Assembly (NCBI GenBank): GCA_024233215.1
Contig: JACKPW010000017.1
Span: 1-64,000, forward strand
From: Verrucomicrobiales bacterium
Lineage (GTDB): Bacteria > Verrucomicrobiota > Verrucomicrobiia > Limisphaerales > J093
Reading direction: 5' to 3'
Length of the DNA: 64,000 nt
In this document: positions 23,705 through 32,762 of the stretch, in pieces
Numbering within the stretch: the first letter of the stretch is position 1
How the letters are laid out: each line of letters begins with the position of its first letter
Position numbers and translations under genes: made by a program
Notes under the pieces: model-generated
Databases searched by the model: none
The model's input: only the letters and a program-made list of their open reading frames with translations
What the model was told of the DNA's origin: nothing

Positions 23705-26539
23705 ATGCTCATGCGGGAAGAACCACGACAAACGCAACCTCGCGGAACGGGGGGCTCTTGGGTGCACCCAAACGCGCCCCTGGTGTTGCCTTTGTCCGCG
23801 ATCACCCCCGGGCAACGACCTTTGGTCGGCGGGAAGGCGGCGAATCTGGCGGGGATGATTCGCGGCGGGCTTCCCGTGCCGGGCGGCTTCTGCCTCACCA
23901 CAGCGGCATTTGGGCAGTTCCTCGCGGGCTGTCCCGGGAGCGCAGAAATCTCCGCGGCGCCGGCCGGGTTGGCGGAAGGTCAGCCCGAACAAATCCCTTT
24001 GCTCAGCCGGCGGGTGCTGGCGCAACTCGCTGACGTCCCGATACCCGAAGCGGTCGCCGAGTCGGTAATCAAAGCCTGGCAGGAACAGGGCGAGGAGCGG
24101 GCCTATGCCGTCCGCTCCAGCGCCACCGTCGAGGATGCGGCGGAACATTCGTTCGCCGGGCAGTTCGAGTCGTTCCTGAACGTGCGGGGTCGGGACGCGT
24201 TGCTGAAGGCCATCCTGGATTGCTGGCGGGCACTTTACGCGGAACGAACGCTGGCTTATCAGGTCCGCGCGGGACTGCCTCCCGAAAAGGCGGCGATGGC
24301 GGTGATCGTTCAGCACATGGTCCCCGCCGAAGCTGCCGGGGTGCTGTTCACGGCGGATCCGGTGTCGGGCGACGGAGGACGCATGGTGGTCGAAGGGACC
24401 CGTGGTTTGGGCGACCGGCTCGTGTCGGGCCAGGTGAATCCGGACCGTGTGTTGCTGGAGAAGGCGACGCTGCGAGTCGTCCGTCGCGACCCCTCGGACG
24501 ACGGTGGTTGTCTCGATGAATCGCTGGGAAGCCGACTCGGCGAACTGGGCCGCCAGGTGGAACGTCTCTTCGGTAGCCCACAAGACATCGAATGGGCCGT
24601 CGCGAATGGCGAGGTCTTCCTGCTGCAAGCCCGTCCGGTGACCACCGGACCGCCAGCCTCACGGAACGGTGTTCACAGGCCCGCCCCGGACATCCGGGAG
24701 GCTGCCTCGCCCCACCTTCGCACAGGCATCGGAGCCGCTGAACCCGTTCGACCGCTCTGCGGTCAGTCCTCACTGTTGGCGGAGGGAGCGCCGCCAACAG
24801 CTGCAGGACTGACCCCGTCGCTCGGTTCTTGGGAAGACCGACAGGTCTGGAGCAATCTCAACACCGGGGAGGTGCTGCCGGATGTCATGACCCCGGCGAC
24901 CTGGTCGATGATCCAGAAGCTCATGGGCCGCATCGCCGGTTCCATCTTCCGCTTGGTGGGGGCTGACATGGACCGCGCCCCCGTCGTCGGCTCGGTCGGA
25001 GGCCGGGCGTATTTCAATGCCAACACCGGGCTGGCGGCCGTGAAGCCGTTCTCCTGGCTCATCAAGAACACCCCGGAACTCGTTCAGGCCATCGGCGGCG
25101 GACACATCGAGCAGCATGAGCAGGGGCTGAAGGACCTCACCGATGAGGACCTGCCCGACCTGGGGTTCAGTTGGCCCCGGTACGTCCTTTCCTGGCCGCG
25201 ATGCGTTGCCAGCCTGATCACCCATTCGCCCGGGCGGGGAGACGCCTGGACCGTCCGGCTCAAGGCACATCAGGATGCGCTGGCCAAAACGGACATCGAA
25301 TCGATGGACGTCGCGGCCTTGGGCAAGTTCTTCGACGACGTGTTGCAGGATGGCTTGCTGGGGATGGACCTGCTCTATCTGGTGACGCAGGCCGCGTCGC
25401 TGTTTGTGTTTGAGGGTGTCTGCCGGAACTGGCTGGACGATCCGGAGCTGACGCTGGGATACCGGTTGTTTGCCGGGCTCGGCGAGTTACCCGAAGCGAA
25501 GGCGGGCCAGGCGCTGTGGAAACTGGCCTCCCTCGCCCACGCCGGCGAAGCCGTAAGAGGACTGCTGCTCTCCGACGATGACTGGGCGACGATCCGCCCG
25601 GCGCTCGAGCGGATCGAGGGTGGAAGGCATTTCCTCGCGGCCTGGGACGATTTCATGGCGGAGCATGGCCATCACTGCCGCGGCGAACTCGAACTGCACA
25701 ACGCTCGCTGGCACGAAACGCCCGATTACATCCTCGGTCTGGTGCGTGGCTATCTGCAATCGATCGGCCAACTGGACCCGGTCGAGAACCAGCGCCGCCT
25801 CGCCGCGGAACGCATCCGTCTGACAGAGGAGTGCCGCAGGCGCCTGAAGAGCCCGCTGAAACGCTGGATATTCTCGAGGTCGCTTCGCCGGGCCCAGAAA
25901 CTGGCCGTCAACCGCGAGGAATGGAAGAACCAGGCCGTTCGCCACATCACGGTGCTGCGCCGGATTCTGCTGAGACTGGGAGGTCAACTCTTCGAGAGAG
26001 GAACCCTGGCACAACCGGATGACATCTTCTTCCTTGAGGTCGGCGAGGTCCGATCAGTGGCAGACGGGCAGGCAACCTTCGACGTGGATTCAGCCATTGC
26101 GAAGCGCCGGGAGGAGTACGCGCGGAACCTGGAGTTGGAACCGCCCCCGCTGGTGATCGGGCGGTATCGCCCCGAGGACCTCGATGCCCCGCATGCCGGT
26201 GGCGAAGCCACAACATTGACCGGCATCCCGGTGTTCCCCGGCGTCGTCACCGGTCCGGCCCGCGTGATCCTGCGGACGAACGATCATGACCAGGTGCTGC
26301 CGGGCGAAATCCTCGTGGCCCCCTTCACCGATCCGGCGTGGACGCCCTACTTCGTCTCCGCCGCCGCGGTGGTAATGGACCAGGGCGGCATTCTGTCGCA
26401 CGGGAGCATCGTCGCCCGAGAATACGGTCTGCCCAGCGTGACCAGCGTGGGTTCGGCCACCCGGCTCATCCGCACCGGCGACGTGATCGAGGTGGACGGC
26501 GCTGCAGGGCGAGTGGTGATCCTGCAACGAAGCCCGTAA
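23705..26539 (+). CDS. Rifampin-phosphotransferase-like PEP-utilising enzyme
   Basis: 944 residues from ATG 23705; ATG 23711 or an upstream GTG 23663 are alternatives. Three domains can be seen: an N-terminal ATP-binding PPDK/PPS-type domain (VGGKAANLAGM, AVRSSATVEDA, FAGQFESFLN, DIEWAV...VFLLQARPVT), a helical central domain like the rifamycin-binding region, and a C-terminal swivelling His domain with catalytic His899 in GGILSHGSIVAREYGLPSV. The architecture fits rifampin phosphotransferase (RPH), which inactivates rifamycins, or PEP-synthase-like enzymes of unknown substrate. It is longer than RPH (about 870 residues); residues about 345-376, between domains one and two, are encoded by a palindromic repeat also found at 34761-34853. 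Confidence 0.75.
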   Translation: MLMREEPRQTQPRGTGGSWVHPNAPLVLPLSAITPGQRPLVGGKAANLAGMIRGGLPVPGGFCLTTAAFGQFLAGCPGSAEISAAPAGLAEGQPEQIPLLSRRVLAQLADVPIPEAVAESVIKAWQEQGEERAYAVRSSATVEDAAEHSFAGQFESFLNVRGRDALLKAILDCWRALYAERTLAYQVRAGLPPEKAAMAVIVQHMVPAEAAGVLFTADPVSGDGGRMVVEGTRGLGDRLVSGQVNPDRVLLEKATLRVVRRDPSDDGGCLDESLGSRLGELGRQVERLFGSPQDIEWAVANGEVFLLQARPVTTGPPASRNGVHRPAPDIREAASPHLRTGIGAAEPVRPLCGQSSLLAEGAPPTAAGLTPSLGSWEDRQVWSNLNTGEVLPDVMTPATWSMIQKLMGRIAGSIFRLVGADMDRAPVVGSVGGRAYFNANTGLAAVKPFSWLIKNTPELVQAIGGGHIEQHEQGLKDLTDEDLPDLGFSWPRYVLSWPRCVASLITHSPGRGDAWTVRLKAHQDALAKTDIESMDVAALGKFFDDVLQDGLLGMDLLYLVTQAASLFVFEGVCRNWLDDPELTLGYRLFAGLGELPEAKAGQALWKLASLAHAGEAVRGLLLSDDDWATIRPALERIEGGRHFLAAWDDFMAEHGHHCRGELELHNARWHETPDYILGLVRGYLQSIGQLDPVENQRRLAAERIRLTEECRRRLKSPLKRWIFSRSLRRAQKLAVNREEWKNQAVRHITVLRRILLRLGGQLFERGTLAQPDDIFFLEVGEVRSVADGQATFDVDSAIAKRREEYARNLELEPPPLVIGRYRPEDLDAPHAGGEATTLTGIPVFPGVVTGPARVILRTNDHDQVLPGEILVAPFTDPAWTPYFVSAAAVVMDQGGILSHGSIVAREYGLPSVTSVGSATRLIRTGDVIEVDGAAGRVVILQRSP
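24738..24832 (+). repeat. Palindromic element P inside a coding sequence
   Basis: Outer stem GGTCAGTCCT (24761-24770) pairs perfectly with AGGACTGACC (24805-24814); inner stem TTGGCGG (24776-24782) pairs with CCGCCAA (24791-24797). About 90 bp match the inverse of 34761-34853 without length changes. The frame through it is open and joins the ATP-binding and central domains of the enzyme. Confidence 0.8.
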
Positions 26540-26639
26540 TCGCAGCCGATTCCCAGGACTTGCGCGATCCTCGGGTCGCACCCAATGGGTGAAGACATCC
26601 GGCGGACGTGGGGGGGCTCCCGCCGAGGGACTTATCGGC

Positions 26640-26665
26640 GTTCACCCGCGTTCATCTGCGGTTTC
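26640..26665. repeat. 26-bp interspersed repeat (copy 1)
   Basis: The sequence GTTCACCCGCGTTCATCTGC plus six bases matches 52679-52704 at 24 of 26 positions. It contains two GTTCAYC boxes 10 bp apart. It lies between the ends of converging genes (26539 and 26685), in a gap that otherwise holds nothing recognisable. Confidence 0.7.
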
Positions 26666-26684
26666 CAGACTGAGTCGACCGGCT

Positions 26685-28763
26685 TCAGGCCGGGCTGGGA
26701 GCCGGGCGGGGAGCCACCTGGGTGACGGGACGCGAGCCTGAACCGCCGGGCCCGCCGGCGGGCGGTTCCGGGACCGGGGCGGTGAACGGTTCGAGTTCCT
26801 CACCCTGGCGGACGAGGCGGGCGCTGTTGAAGACCACGATCAACGAGCCCGCGTTGTGCATCAGGGCCGCCAGGATCGGATTGATGTAGCCGAAGGCGGC
26901 CAGGGTGAGGCCGCCGATGATGAAGACGACCCCGAACAGGAAGTTCTGGTTGATGACACTGCGCGTGTTGCGCGACAGCCGGACAAGGAACGGCAGGCGG
27001 CGCAGGTCGTTGTTCATGAGGGCAATCGTGGCGCTGTGAATCGCCACCTCGCTGCCCGCGGCGCCCATGGCAATGCCCATGTCGCCCGCGGCCAGCGCCG
27101 GCGCATCATTGACGCCGTCGCCCACCACCGCCACCCGGTAACCCCTGGCCTTGGTCTTGCGAACGTAATCGACCTTGTCCTGCGGCAGACATTCCGCCAG
27201 CACCTCCTCGCAGCCGATCTCGCGGGCCACGCGTGTGGCGACAGGTTTGCGGTCGCCGGAGACCATCGCGAGCCGGCGGACGCCCCCCGCCTGCAGCGCC
27301 GCGAGGGATTCCTTCGCCTCGGTGCGGGTCTGGTCCCGCAGGCCAACCCAGCCGATGTATTCGCCGCCCCGGGCCACGTGGACGAGGCTGAATCCCTCCG
27401 TTTCCTTGAGGTCCACCGCGCCCTCGAAATCGCCCTTGATCTGGAGGCCCTTGAGCCAGGAGGAACGCCCTACCAGCACCTCAGTGCCATCCACCGAGGC
27501 CTTCACCCCGCGACCCGCCGTCTCGGAGAAGTTCCCGGGCTCCGCCAGGGGCACCTTCGCCTCCGCGGCGAGTTCCGCCAGGGCGCGGGCGGTGGGATGG
27601 TTGCTGTAGCGTTCGGCGGAGGCCGCGATGCGGAGGAGTTCCGCCGGCTTCACCTCCCCCACCGGAGCCAGCCGGCTGACGGCGAGTTGCCCCGTGGTCA
27701 GGGTGCCGGTTTTGTCGAAAATGAACGCGTTGATGCGCGCCGCCAGTTCCAGGTCCGCGACGTTCTTGATGAGAATGCCCAGTCGGGCGGCGGCGCTCAG
27801 GGAGGCGACCATCGCGGAAGGCGAGGCCAGGATGAACGCGCAGGGACAGGACACCACGAGCACGGCGATGGTGCGGTCCAGGTTCTTGGTGAAGGCCCAG
27901 ACCAGCGCGCCGATGAGCAGCACCAGCGGGGTGTAATAGACCATGTACTGGTCCACGATGCGCAGGAACGGCAGCTTGGTCTTCTCGGCGGCCAGGATCA
28001 ATTCACGCACCCGGCCCAGGGTGGTCTCGCCCCCTGCCCGGGTTACCTTGACCTCGAGCACGCCGGTGAGGTTCTGGGTACCGGCAAAGACCTGTTCACC
28101 CGGTCCCTTGTCCACCGGCAGGGATTCCCCGGTGATCGTGGCCTGATTGAGCGAACCCTCGCCCTTCAGGATCTCGCCATCCGCCGGAATGTTGTCACCG
28201 GGGCGCACGCGGATCACGTCACCCACCTGCAGTTCGCTGACGGGGATTTCGTCCTCGGTGCCGCCGGTGCCGAGGCGGCGGGCCTTCGTGGGGGTCAGGG
28301 TGATGAGGTTTTCGATGGAGGCGCGCGCGCCGGCGGCGGTGCGGGTCTCGATGAGTTCGCCCATCAGCATGAAGAACGCCACCACGCCCGCGGTCTGGTA
28401 ATCACCGCTGCCGAAGGCGGCGAGCACGGCGATGGTGACCAGCTCGTTGATGCTGAGGATGCCCCGCTGCAGGTCGCGGACGGAGGTCATCACGATGGGG
28501 AAACCCAGGATGATCGCGCCGATCATGGCGCTGGCGCTGGCCACCATGGCCGAGCCCGGGAACACCCATTCCAGGACATAGGAGTTGATCACCAGGATCA
28601 GCCCGATCAGCGTCTGCCACAGCCCGATGAGCGCGTGCTCATGATCGTGCCCGCAGGACGAGCAGGATTCGCCATCGTGGTGGTGGTGATCATGATGATG
28701 CTGCGAGTCGGAATGATGGGCGGCGTGCGCCTCCTTGCGACTCATCAAAGATGTGACCTGCAT
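26685..28763 (-). CDS. P1B-type heavy-metal-translocating ATPase
   Basis: 692 residues, ATG 28763. The N-terminus is a His/Cys-rich tail (HHHDHHHHDGESCSSCGHDH) in place of a classical HMA domain. It has the actuator TGES, the transmembrane metal motif C306-P-C308 in VVSCPCAF, phosphorylated Asp350 in DKTGTLTTG, an HP dipeptide (SNHPTARAL) and the hinge GDGVNDAPALA. The eighth TM segment carries HNAGSLIVVFNSARL rather than the copper-type or zinc-type consensus, so the exported ion is unclear; the His-rich tail favours Zn, Co, Ni or Cd. It is the last gene of the ABC permease-SPFH operon, 28 bp after the HflK-like gene. Confidence 0.88.
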   Translation of the reverse strand: MQVTSLMSRKEAHAAHHSDSQHHHDHHHHDGESCSSCGHDHEHALIGLWQTLIGLILVINSYVLEWVFPGSAMVASASAMIGAIILGFPIVMTSVRDLQRGILSINELVTIAVLAAFGSGDYQTAGVVAFFMLMGELIETRTAAGARASIENLITLTPTKARRLGTGGTEDEIPVSELQVGDVIRVRPGDNIPADGEILKGEGSLNQATITGESLPVDKGPGEQVFAGTQNLTGVLEVKVTRAGGETTLGRVRELILAAEKTKLPFLRIVDQYMVYYTPLVLLIGALVWAFTKNLDRTIAVLVVSCPCAFILASPSAMVASLSAAARLGILIKNVADLELAARINAFIFDKTGTLTTGQLAVSRLAPVGEVKPAELLRIAASAERYSNHPTARALAELAAEAKVPLAEPGNFSETAGRGVKASVDGTEVLVGRSSWLKGLQIKGDFEGAVDLKETEGFSLVHVARGGEYIGWVGLRDQTRTEAKESLAALQAGGVRRLAMVSGDRKPVATRVAREIGCEEVLAECLPQDKVDYVRKTKARGYRVAVVGDGVNDAPALAAGDMGIAMGAAGSEVAIHSATIALMNNDLRRLPFLVRLSRNTRSVINQNFLFGVVFIIGGLTLAAFGYINPILAALMHNAGSLIVVFNSARLVRQGEELEPFTAPVPEPPAGGPGGSGSRPVTQVAPRPAPSPA

Positions 28764-28791
28764 GGTGCTTCCTTGAAATCAGGTTTCGGTC

Positions 28792-29910
28792 TCAGGGCCT
28801 GGCGGGTGCCCGGCGTTCGATCGGTTCGCGGCTCAGCTGCAACCGCAGTTCACGGGTCTGACCCGGCGGCAAATCGGGAAGGAACATCTTTTCCTGCGCG
28901 TTGGTCAGGACCCGTTCCATGCGGGCGGTCAGGAGGCGGCTGCGAAACAGCCAGGGATCCTTCTCATACTCGGGAAGCATCTGGGTGAAGGCGGCAGCCT
29001 GGGCACCCACGGCCTGCACGAACAGGTTGCTCTGGGTACCGGCGGCGTTGATGAGGGCCTGGGCTTCACCGCGCGCCAGGAGCGTCACCTCGTCGTGATA
29101 GCCCCGGGCTTCCTGCACAAGCTTGCTGCCCTCCTGCTCGGCGGCGATGACGTCGTCGAAGGCCCGCTTGACGTCCGCGGGCGGCTTGGTCTCCACATCT
29201 CCGGGCTCCAGTGTGATGCCCAGGTTCAATTCGTCCACCTGCTCCTGGACCCGCGCCATCACGAGGTCGCGATAGCCCGCCTTGTTCTTGTAGAGGGCGT
29301 CCTCGGCGGTCATCCGGGCGGCGGCATGCACGATGGCGTTGTTGACGATGTTCGTGAGGATCGACGCCGCATCGGCGAAGCCGAACCGGTAGCGCAAAGG
29401 ATCGGCCACGCGGTATTTCACGGTGGCCCGCGCGTGGAAGATGTTGCCGTCGGCGCTGATGGCGTAGCCTTCCGAGGCGGGATTCAGGAAGCCCATGGCG
29501 GGCGGTTCCTGGCCCAGCGCCTCCATCTGGGGCGATGTGGAATGCCAGCCGGTGGTTGAGCGCAGGGTCAGGCTTTCGCCGGACTTGATCTTGATCACCT
29601 CGTCAATCGGGGCCGGCCAGGCGAAGTAGAATCCGGGTTGCCGCACCAGTTCGGCGCCCACCCCGACCGGCTTGCCGAAACGCAGCAGCACGGCCACCTC
29701 ACCTTGCCGCACGATGAACGACCCGGAGACGAGGAAGACGCCGAGCAGCAGCAGCATCACGAAACGAACAATCTTGAAACTGCTGCTGAGGGCCTCGGTG
29801 AGCGCCTGGGTCCCGGCGTCCTCGACCGGCGGCGTGACCACGACCTCGTCCGGTGCCGGGGGCGGCTCGGGCTGCTTCTTCGGCAACAGTTCCTGGGGAT
29901 CCGTGCTCAT
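28792..29910 (-). CDS. SPFH/Band 7 membrane protein, HflK-like
   Basis: 372 residues. A Pro-rich cytoplasmic N-terminus precedes one TM segment (about 48-68), then the Band 7 domain (VRQGEVAVLLRFGKPVG, PGFYFAWPAPIDEV) and the flotillin-like helical region (VDELNLGITLEPGDVETKPPADVKRAFDDVIAAEQEG). HflK with HflC forms a large membrane cage around the FtsH protease in E. coli. Here no ftsH is present, and the protein sits with two other SPFH proteins, 27 bp after the HflC-like gene. A membrane-microdomain or transporter-scaffold role is inferred. Confidence 0.8.
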   Translation of the reverse strand: MSTDPQELLPKKQPEPPPAPDEVVVTPPVEDAGTQALTEALSSSFKIVRFVMLLLLGVFLVSGSFIVRQGEVAVLLRFGKPVGVGAELVRQPGFYFAWPAPIDEVIKIKSGESLTLRSTTGWHSTSPQMEALGQEPPAMGFLNPASEGYAISADGNIFHARATVKYRVADPLRYRFGFADAASILTNIVNNAIVHAAARMTAEDALYKNKAGYRDLVMARVQEQVDELNLGITLEPGDVETKPPADVKRAFDDVIAAEQEGSKLVQEARGYHDEVTLLARGEAQALINAAGTQSNLFVQAVGAQAAAFTQMLPEYEKDPWLFRSRLLTARMERVLTNAQEKMFLPDLPPGQTRELRLQLSREPIERRAPARP

Positions 29911-29937
29911 CGTGCTGGTTTCCCTCCGTGGGTTGGG

Positions 29938-30840
29938 TTAGTGGCCGGCGGCTTCCGGCTTTTGCTCCGCCTCCAGGAGATCAAACGGCGGCGTGCTCGG
30001 ATCGAGCACCAGGGTGGACTTGTTCTTCAGGGCCGCTTCCAAGGCATCGAGCTTCAGCAGAAAGACGGCGAGTTCCGGATTCTGCTCGAAGCTCTTGAGC
30101 GCCTTCGCCGCGGCGGCTTCGCCACCCCCGCGGATGTTGATGGCCTGGGACTTCGCCGCGGTCAGAATGTCCTCCTTCTGCTTGTCCGCATCCGAACGGA
30201 TCTGCTGCGCCCGCTGGTCCCCGTCCGCCCGATAAGCCGCCGCCAGCTTCTGCCGTTCGGCCTTCATGCGTTCGAAGACCACGGTGGAGAGCGATTCCGG
30301 CAGACCGATCTGCTTGATGCCGAGCATGGTGACATCCACGCCGTAGGTGTCGGCGGCCTTCTGCTGGATGGAGGTCAACATCTGCTGCTCGATCTCGTCG
30401 AACTTGAGCTTTTCCCGGTCCGGGGAGATCAGGTCGGAGAAGGGGTGCCGGCCGATCACGCTGTTCTTGGCGTCCCGCAGCAGGCCTTCCAGACTCTCCT
30501 CGGCCCGCTGGTCATTGCCGGCGAAGCGCTCGAGATAGACCTGGGCATTCTTGATCTTCCACCCGATGAACGTCTGGATCACGATGATCTTGGCGTCCGC
30601 GGTGGTGGTCTGCTCGTACTTCTTCTCGAAGTTCCGGATGCGGTTGTCGAACTTGTAGACGTTTTGCACCGGCCAGGGCAGGCGCAACTGGAAGCCCGGG
30701 TGATCCACGGTGCGCGAGTACCGACCGAACGTCGTGACCACCGCCAGCTCGGTCTGGCGCACCTGAAAGGCAAACAACATGGCCGCGAAGATGACGGCGA
30801 CAAGTCCCGCCGTGACCAGGGTGACTGGGTTTCGTTTCAT
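29938..30840 (-). CDS. SPFH/Band 7 membrane protein, HflC-like
   Basis: 300 residues, close to HflC length. N-terminal TM segment about 7-25, then VRQTELAVVTTFGRY and HPGFQLRLPWPVQNVYKFDNR of the Band 7 domain, and IGLPESLSTVVFERMKAERQ with an Ala/Lys/Gln-rich helix, all as in HflC. It is flanked by the HflK-like gene downstream and a larger SPFH protein upstream (26-bp gap), in the same operon. Confidence 0.85.
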   Translation of the reverse strand: MKRNPVTLVTAGLVAVIFAAMLFAFQVRQTELAVVTTFGRYSRTVDHPGFQLRLPWPVQNVYKFDNRIRNFEKKYEQTTTADAKIIVIQTFIGWKIKNAQVYLERFAGNDQRAEESLEGLLRDAKNSVIGRHPFSDLISPDREKLKFDEIEQQMLTSIQQKAADTYGVDVTMLGIKQIGLPESLSTVVFERMKAERQKLAAAYRADGDQRAQQIRSDADKQKEDILTAAKSQAINIRGGGEAAAAKALKSFEQNPELAVFLLKLDALEAALKNKSTLVLDPSTPPFDLLEAEQKPEAAGH

Positions 30841-30866
30841 GACTACTTCGGGAGACGGAAAGGGAG

Positions 30867-32756
30867 TTACTTCTCGTTCGACGGCAACATCATGTCCGTG
30901 AGGTCCGGCCGGATGCTGTCCTCCAGGTTCAGGGTGATGACTTCATGCGCGTTGGTCGGCACCACCACGTATTTGCGTGAATTCGTGAGGGAACGACTCA
31001 GCGTATCGAGCCGGGTCAGTTCGCGGTAAACCTGGGGGGAAGACCGGTAGGCCGCCAGTTGGTTGGTAAACCGGCCGGCACCCGCCGCAGCGAGCGAAAC
31101 CAGCCGCAGCCGGTCGGATTCCGCCAGGTTCACAATGCTCGTGGCCTCGGCCCTCGCGGCGGGAACCACCTCGGCGGCGTAGGCCTGGGCGAGAAGGTTG
31201 GTGGCCTCCGCGGACTGCAGCGCCCCCATCACCGCCTCAAAATCCGGGGCCACCTTGACCGGGGGATGAATGCCGGCCAACCCCACAAACAGGATGCGCA
31301 CGCCCAGTCCGTGCTGGTCCGCCAGTCGTTGCATGCCCTCCTGCAACGCGTCCGCCGCCTGCCGACGGCCCGTGGTCATCAGCTCATCCAGGTCGACGCT
31401 CGCGAGGTAGCGGGTCAATTCGGCATTCGCCAGGTCCCGCAGGACGCCCCCGGCATCGACCGCGCTGTAGGCGAACTTCTCCAGGTCGTGGATTTCGTAA
31501 TGAACCGGCACCTTCACGGAGAGCATGTTGACCGGCACGGTCTGGGTCTGGTTGCCGGCGGTGCCGGGGCTGTTGCCGTTCGCCTGATCGTCCTCGGAAC
31601 GGCTGGCAACCAGCATGTTGAATTCCTCCTGAGCGTGGGTCTTGGTCCACAGCATGGTCCGTTCGCCCTCGTGCTCCTCGCCCTCGATCATGCCGAGCAT
31701 GAAGGTCTGCACGCGCTCCGTTTCGTAGCGGTAAACCTTGCTCAGCGGCCAGGGCAGTTTGAAATGAACACCCGGCTCCAGCACGGCGTGGCCGGGCACG
31801 GGCCGCCCAAACCGCTCCAGCAAACCCTTCTCCCCCACCTCGATCACCACCACGGAACTGAAGGCCAGCAGCGCCAGAATCTGGGCCAGCACCAGCCAGG
31901 CCAGCGCCTTCTCCAGGAACCGATAGAACCAGGTCTCGCTGACCTTGAAACCGAACTGGTAATCGAGCGCCTGCGCCGCCGTGCGCACCAACCCGCCCGG
32001 CTGGCTCAACAAGCCGATCAACCGGCTCTCGTAAAGCGGATGCACCTGCTGGCCGTGCAGCCGGGGACGGTAGATCTCGAAAACCAGTGTGGCCAGGTTC
32101 TCCGCCGCCACCAACCCGAGGAACACCACCAACACCCGGGCAGCATACAGATCCCACTCCGGATGCCCGGCAAAGGCCGCGATTTCGACCCCCACCACCA
32201 CCGCGCTCAACACCGCCCCCAGCAACAGGTAGCTGGCCTGCGGACGCAGCAGCCGCAACCCTTCAATCCGCGCAAACACCGCCGAGAAACGGCCAATCAG
32301 GAAGTAGGGCACAAACGAAATGGCGAAGACCACCATCGCCACCGTGGATTGATGCGCCTCCGGGTGGGTGTCCGCCGCCACCGCCTTCCACAGCAGCCAG
32401 GCCCCCACGGATTGCAGGACGAACAACAGGATCGCCACCCCGGGGACGAAATACTTCTCAAACTGTATCCGCGCCTGCCGGGCGGGGAAGGTGTCCGCCG
32501 CCTGCTCCGCGAACAGGGACGAATCGCGGGTGCTCTGCCTCAACTGGTCATACTCGAGTCCCTCCAGCCGTTCGCGCTCCTCCAGGCGCATCTGGAAATG
32601 GGCCGTGAGGGCGACAATCAGTCCGAGACCCATGAACACGGCGCCGACCAACCCGGTGGCGGAGTCGGCATAAGCCGCGATCCCGGCGCCTACGCTTCCA
32701 AGCGCCAGCAGCACCACCCAGTTGACCAAGCCCTTGCGTTGTACGTTCTGTTCCAT
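30867..32756 (-). CDS. Large polytopic SPFH-domain protein
   Basis: 629 residues. The first about 310 contain several hydrophobic segments (near 14-52, 105-130, 140-160, 175-200, 205-225 and 290-310), unlike ordinary one-pass SPFH proteins. The Band 7 domain follows (VVIEVGEKGLLERFGRPVPG, PGVHFKLPWPLSKVYRYETE), and the C-terminus has the usual helix-rich region (GLGVRILFVGLAGIHPPVK). It is similar to proteins annotated as HflK-type protease modulators with N-terminal membrane extensions. It lies 6 bp after the permease and 26 bp before the HflC-like gene, so co-expression is very likely. Function is not established. Confidence 0.75.
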   Translation of the reverse strand: MEQNVQRKGLVNWVVLLALGSVGAGIAAYADSATGLVGAVFMGLGLIVALTAHFQMRLEERERLEGLEYDQLRQSTRDSSLFAEQAADTFPARQARIQFEKYFVPGVAILLFVLQSVGAWLLWKAVAADTHPEAHQSTVAMVVFAISFVPYFLIGRFSAVFARIEGLRLLRPQASYLLLGAVLSAVVVGVEIAAFAGHPEWDLYAARVLVVFLGLVAAENLATLVFEIYRPRLHGQQVHPLYESRLIGLLSQPGGLVRTAAQALDYQFGFKVSETWFYRFLEKALAWLVLAQILALLAFSSVVVIEVGEKGLLERFGRPVPGHAVLEPGVHFKLPWPLSKVYRYETERVQTFMLGMIEGEEHEGERTMLWTKTHAQEEFNMLVASRSEDDQANGNSPGTAGNQTQTVPVNMLSVKVPVHYEIHDLEKFAYSAVDAGGVLRDLANAELTRYLASVDLDELMTTGRRQAADALQEGMQRLADQHGLGVRILFVGLAGIHPPVKVAPDFEAVMGALQSAEATNLLAQAYAAEVVPAARAEATSIVNLAESDRLRLVSLAAAGAGRFTNQLAAYRSSPQVYRELTRLDTLSRSLTNSRKYVVVPTNAHEVITLNLEDSIRPDLTDMMLPSNEK

Positions 32757-32762
32757 CGGTCG

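Noticed and set aside
28792..30840. Canonical hflKC operon regulating FtsH.
   Set aside because: There is no ftsH, hfq or hflX nearby, a third SPFH gene and a permease are in the operon, and a metal ATPase follows, so the E. coli role cannot be assumed.
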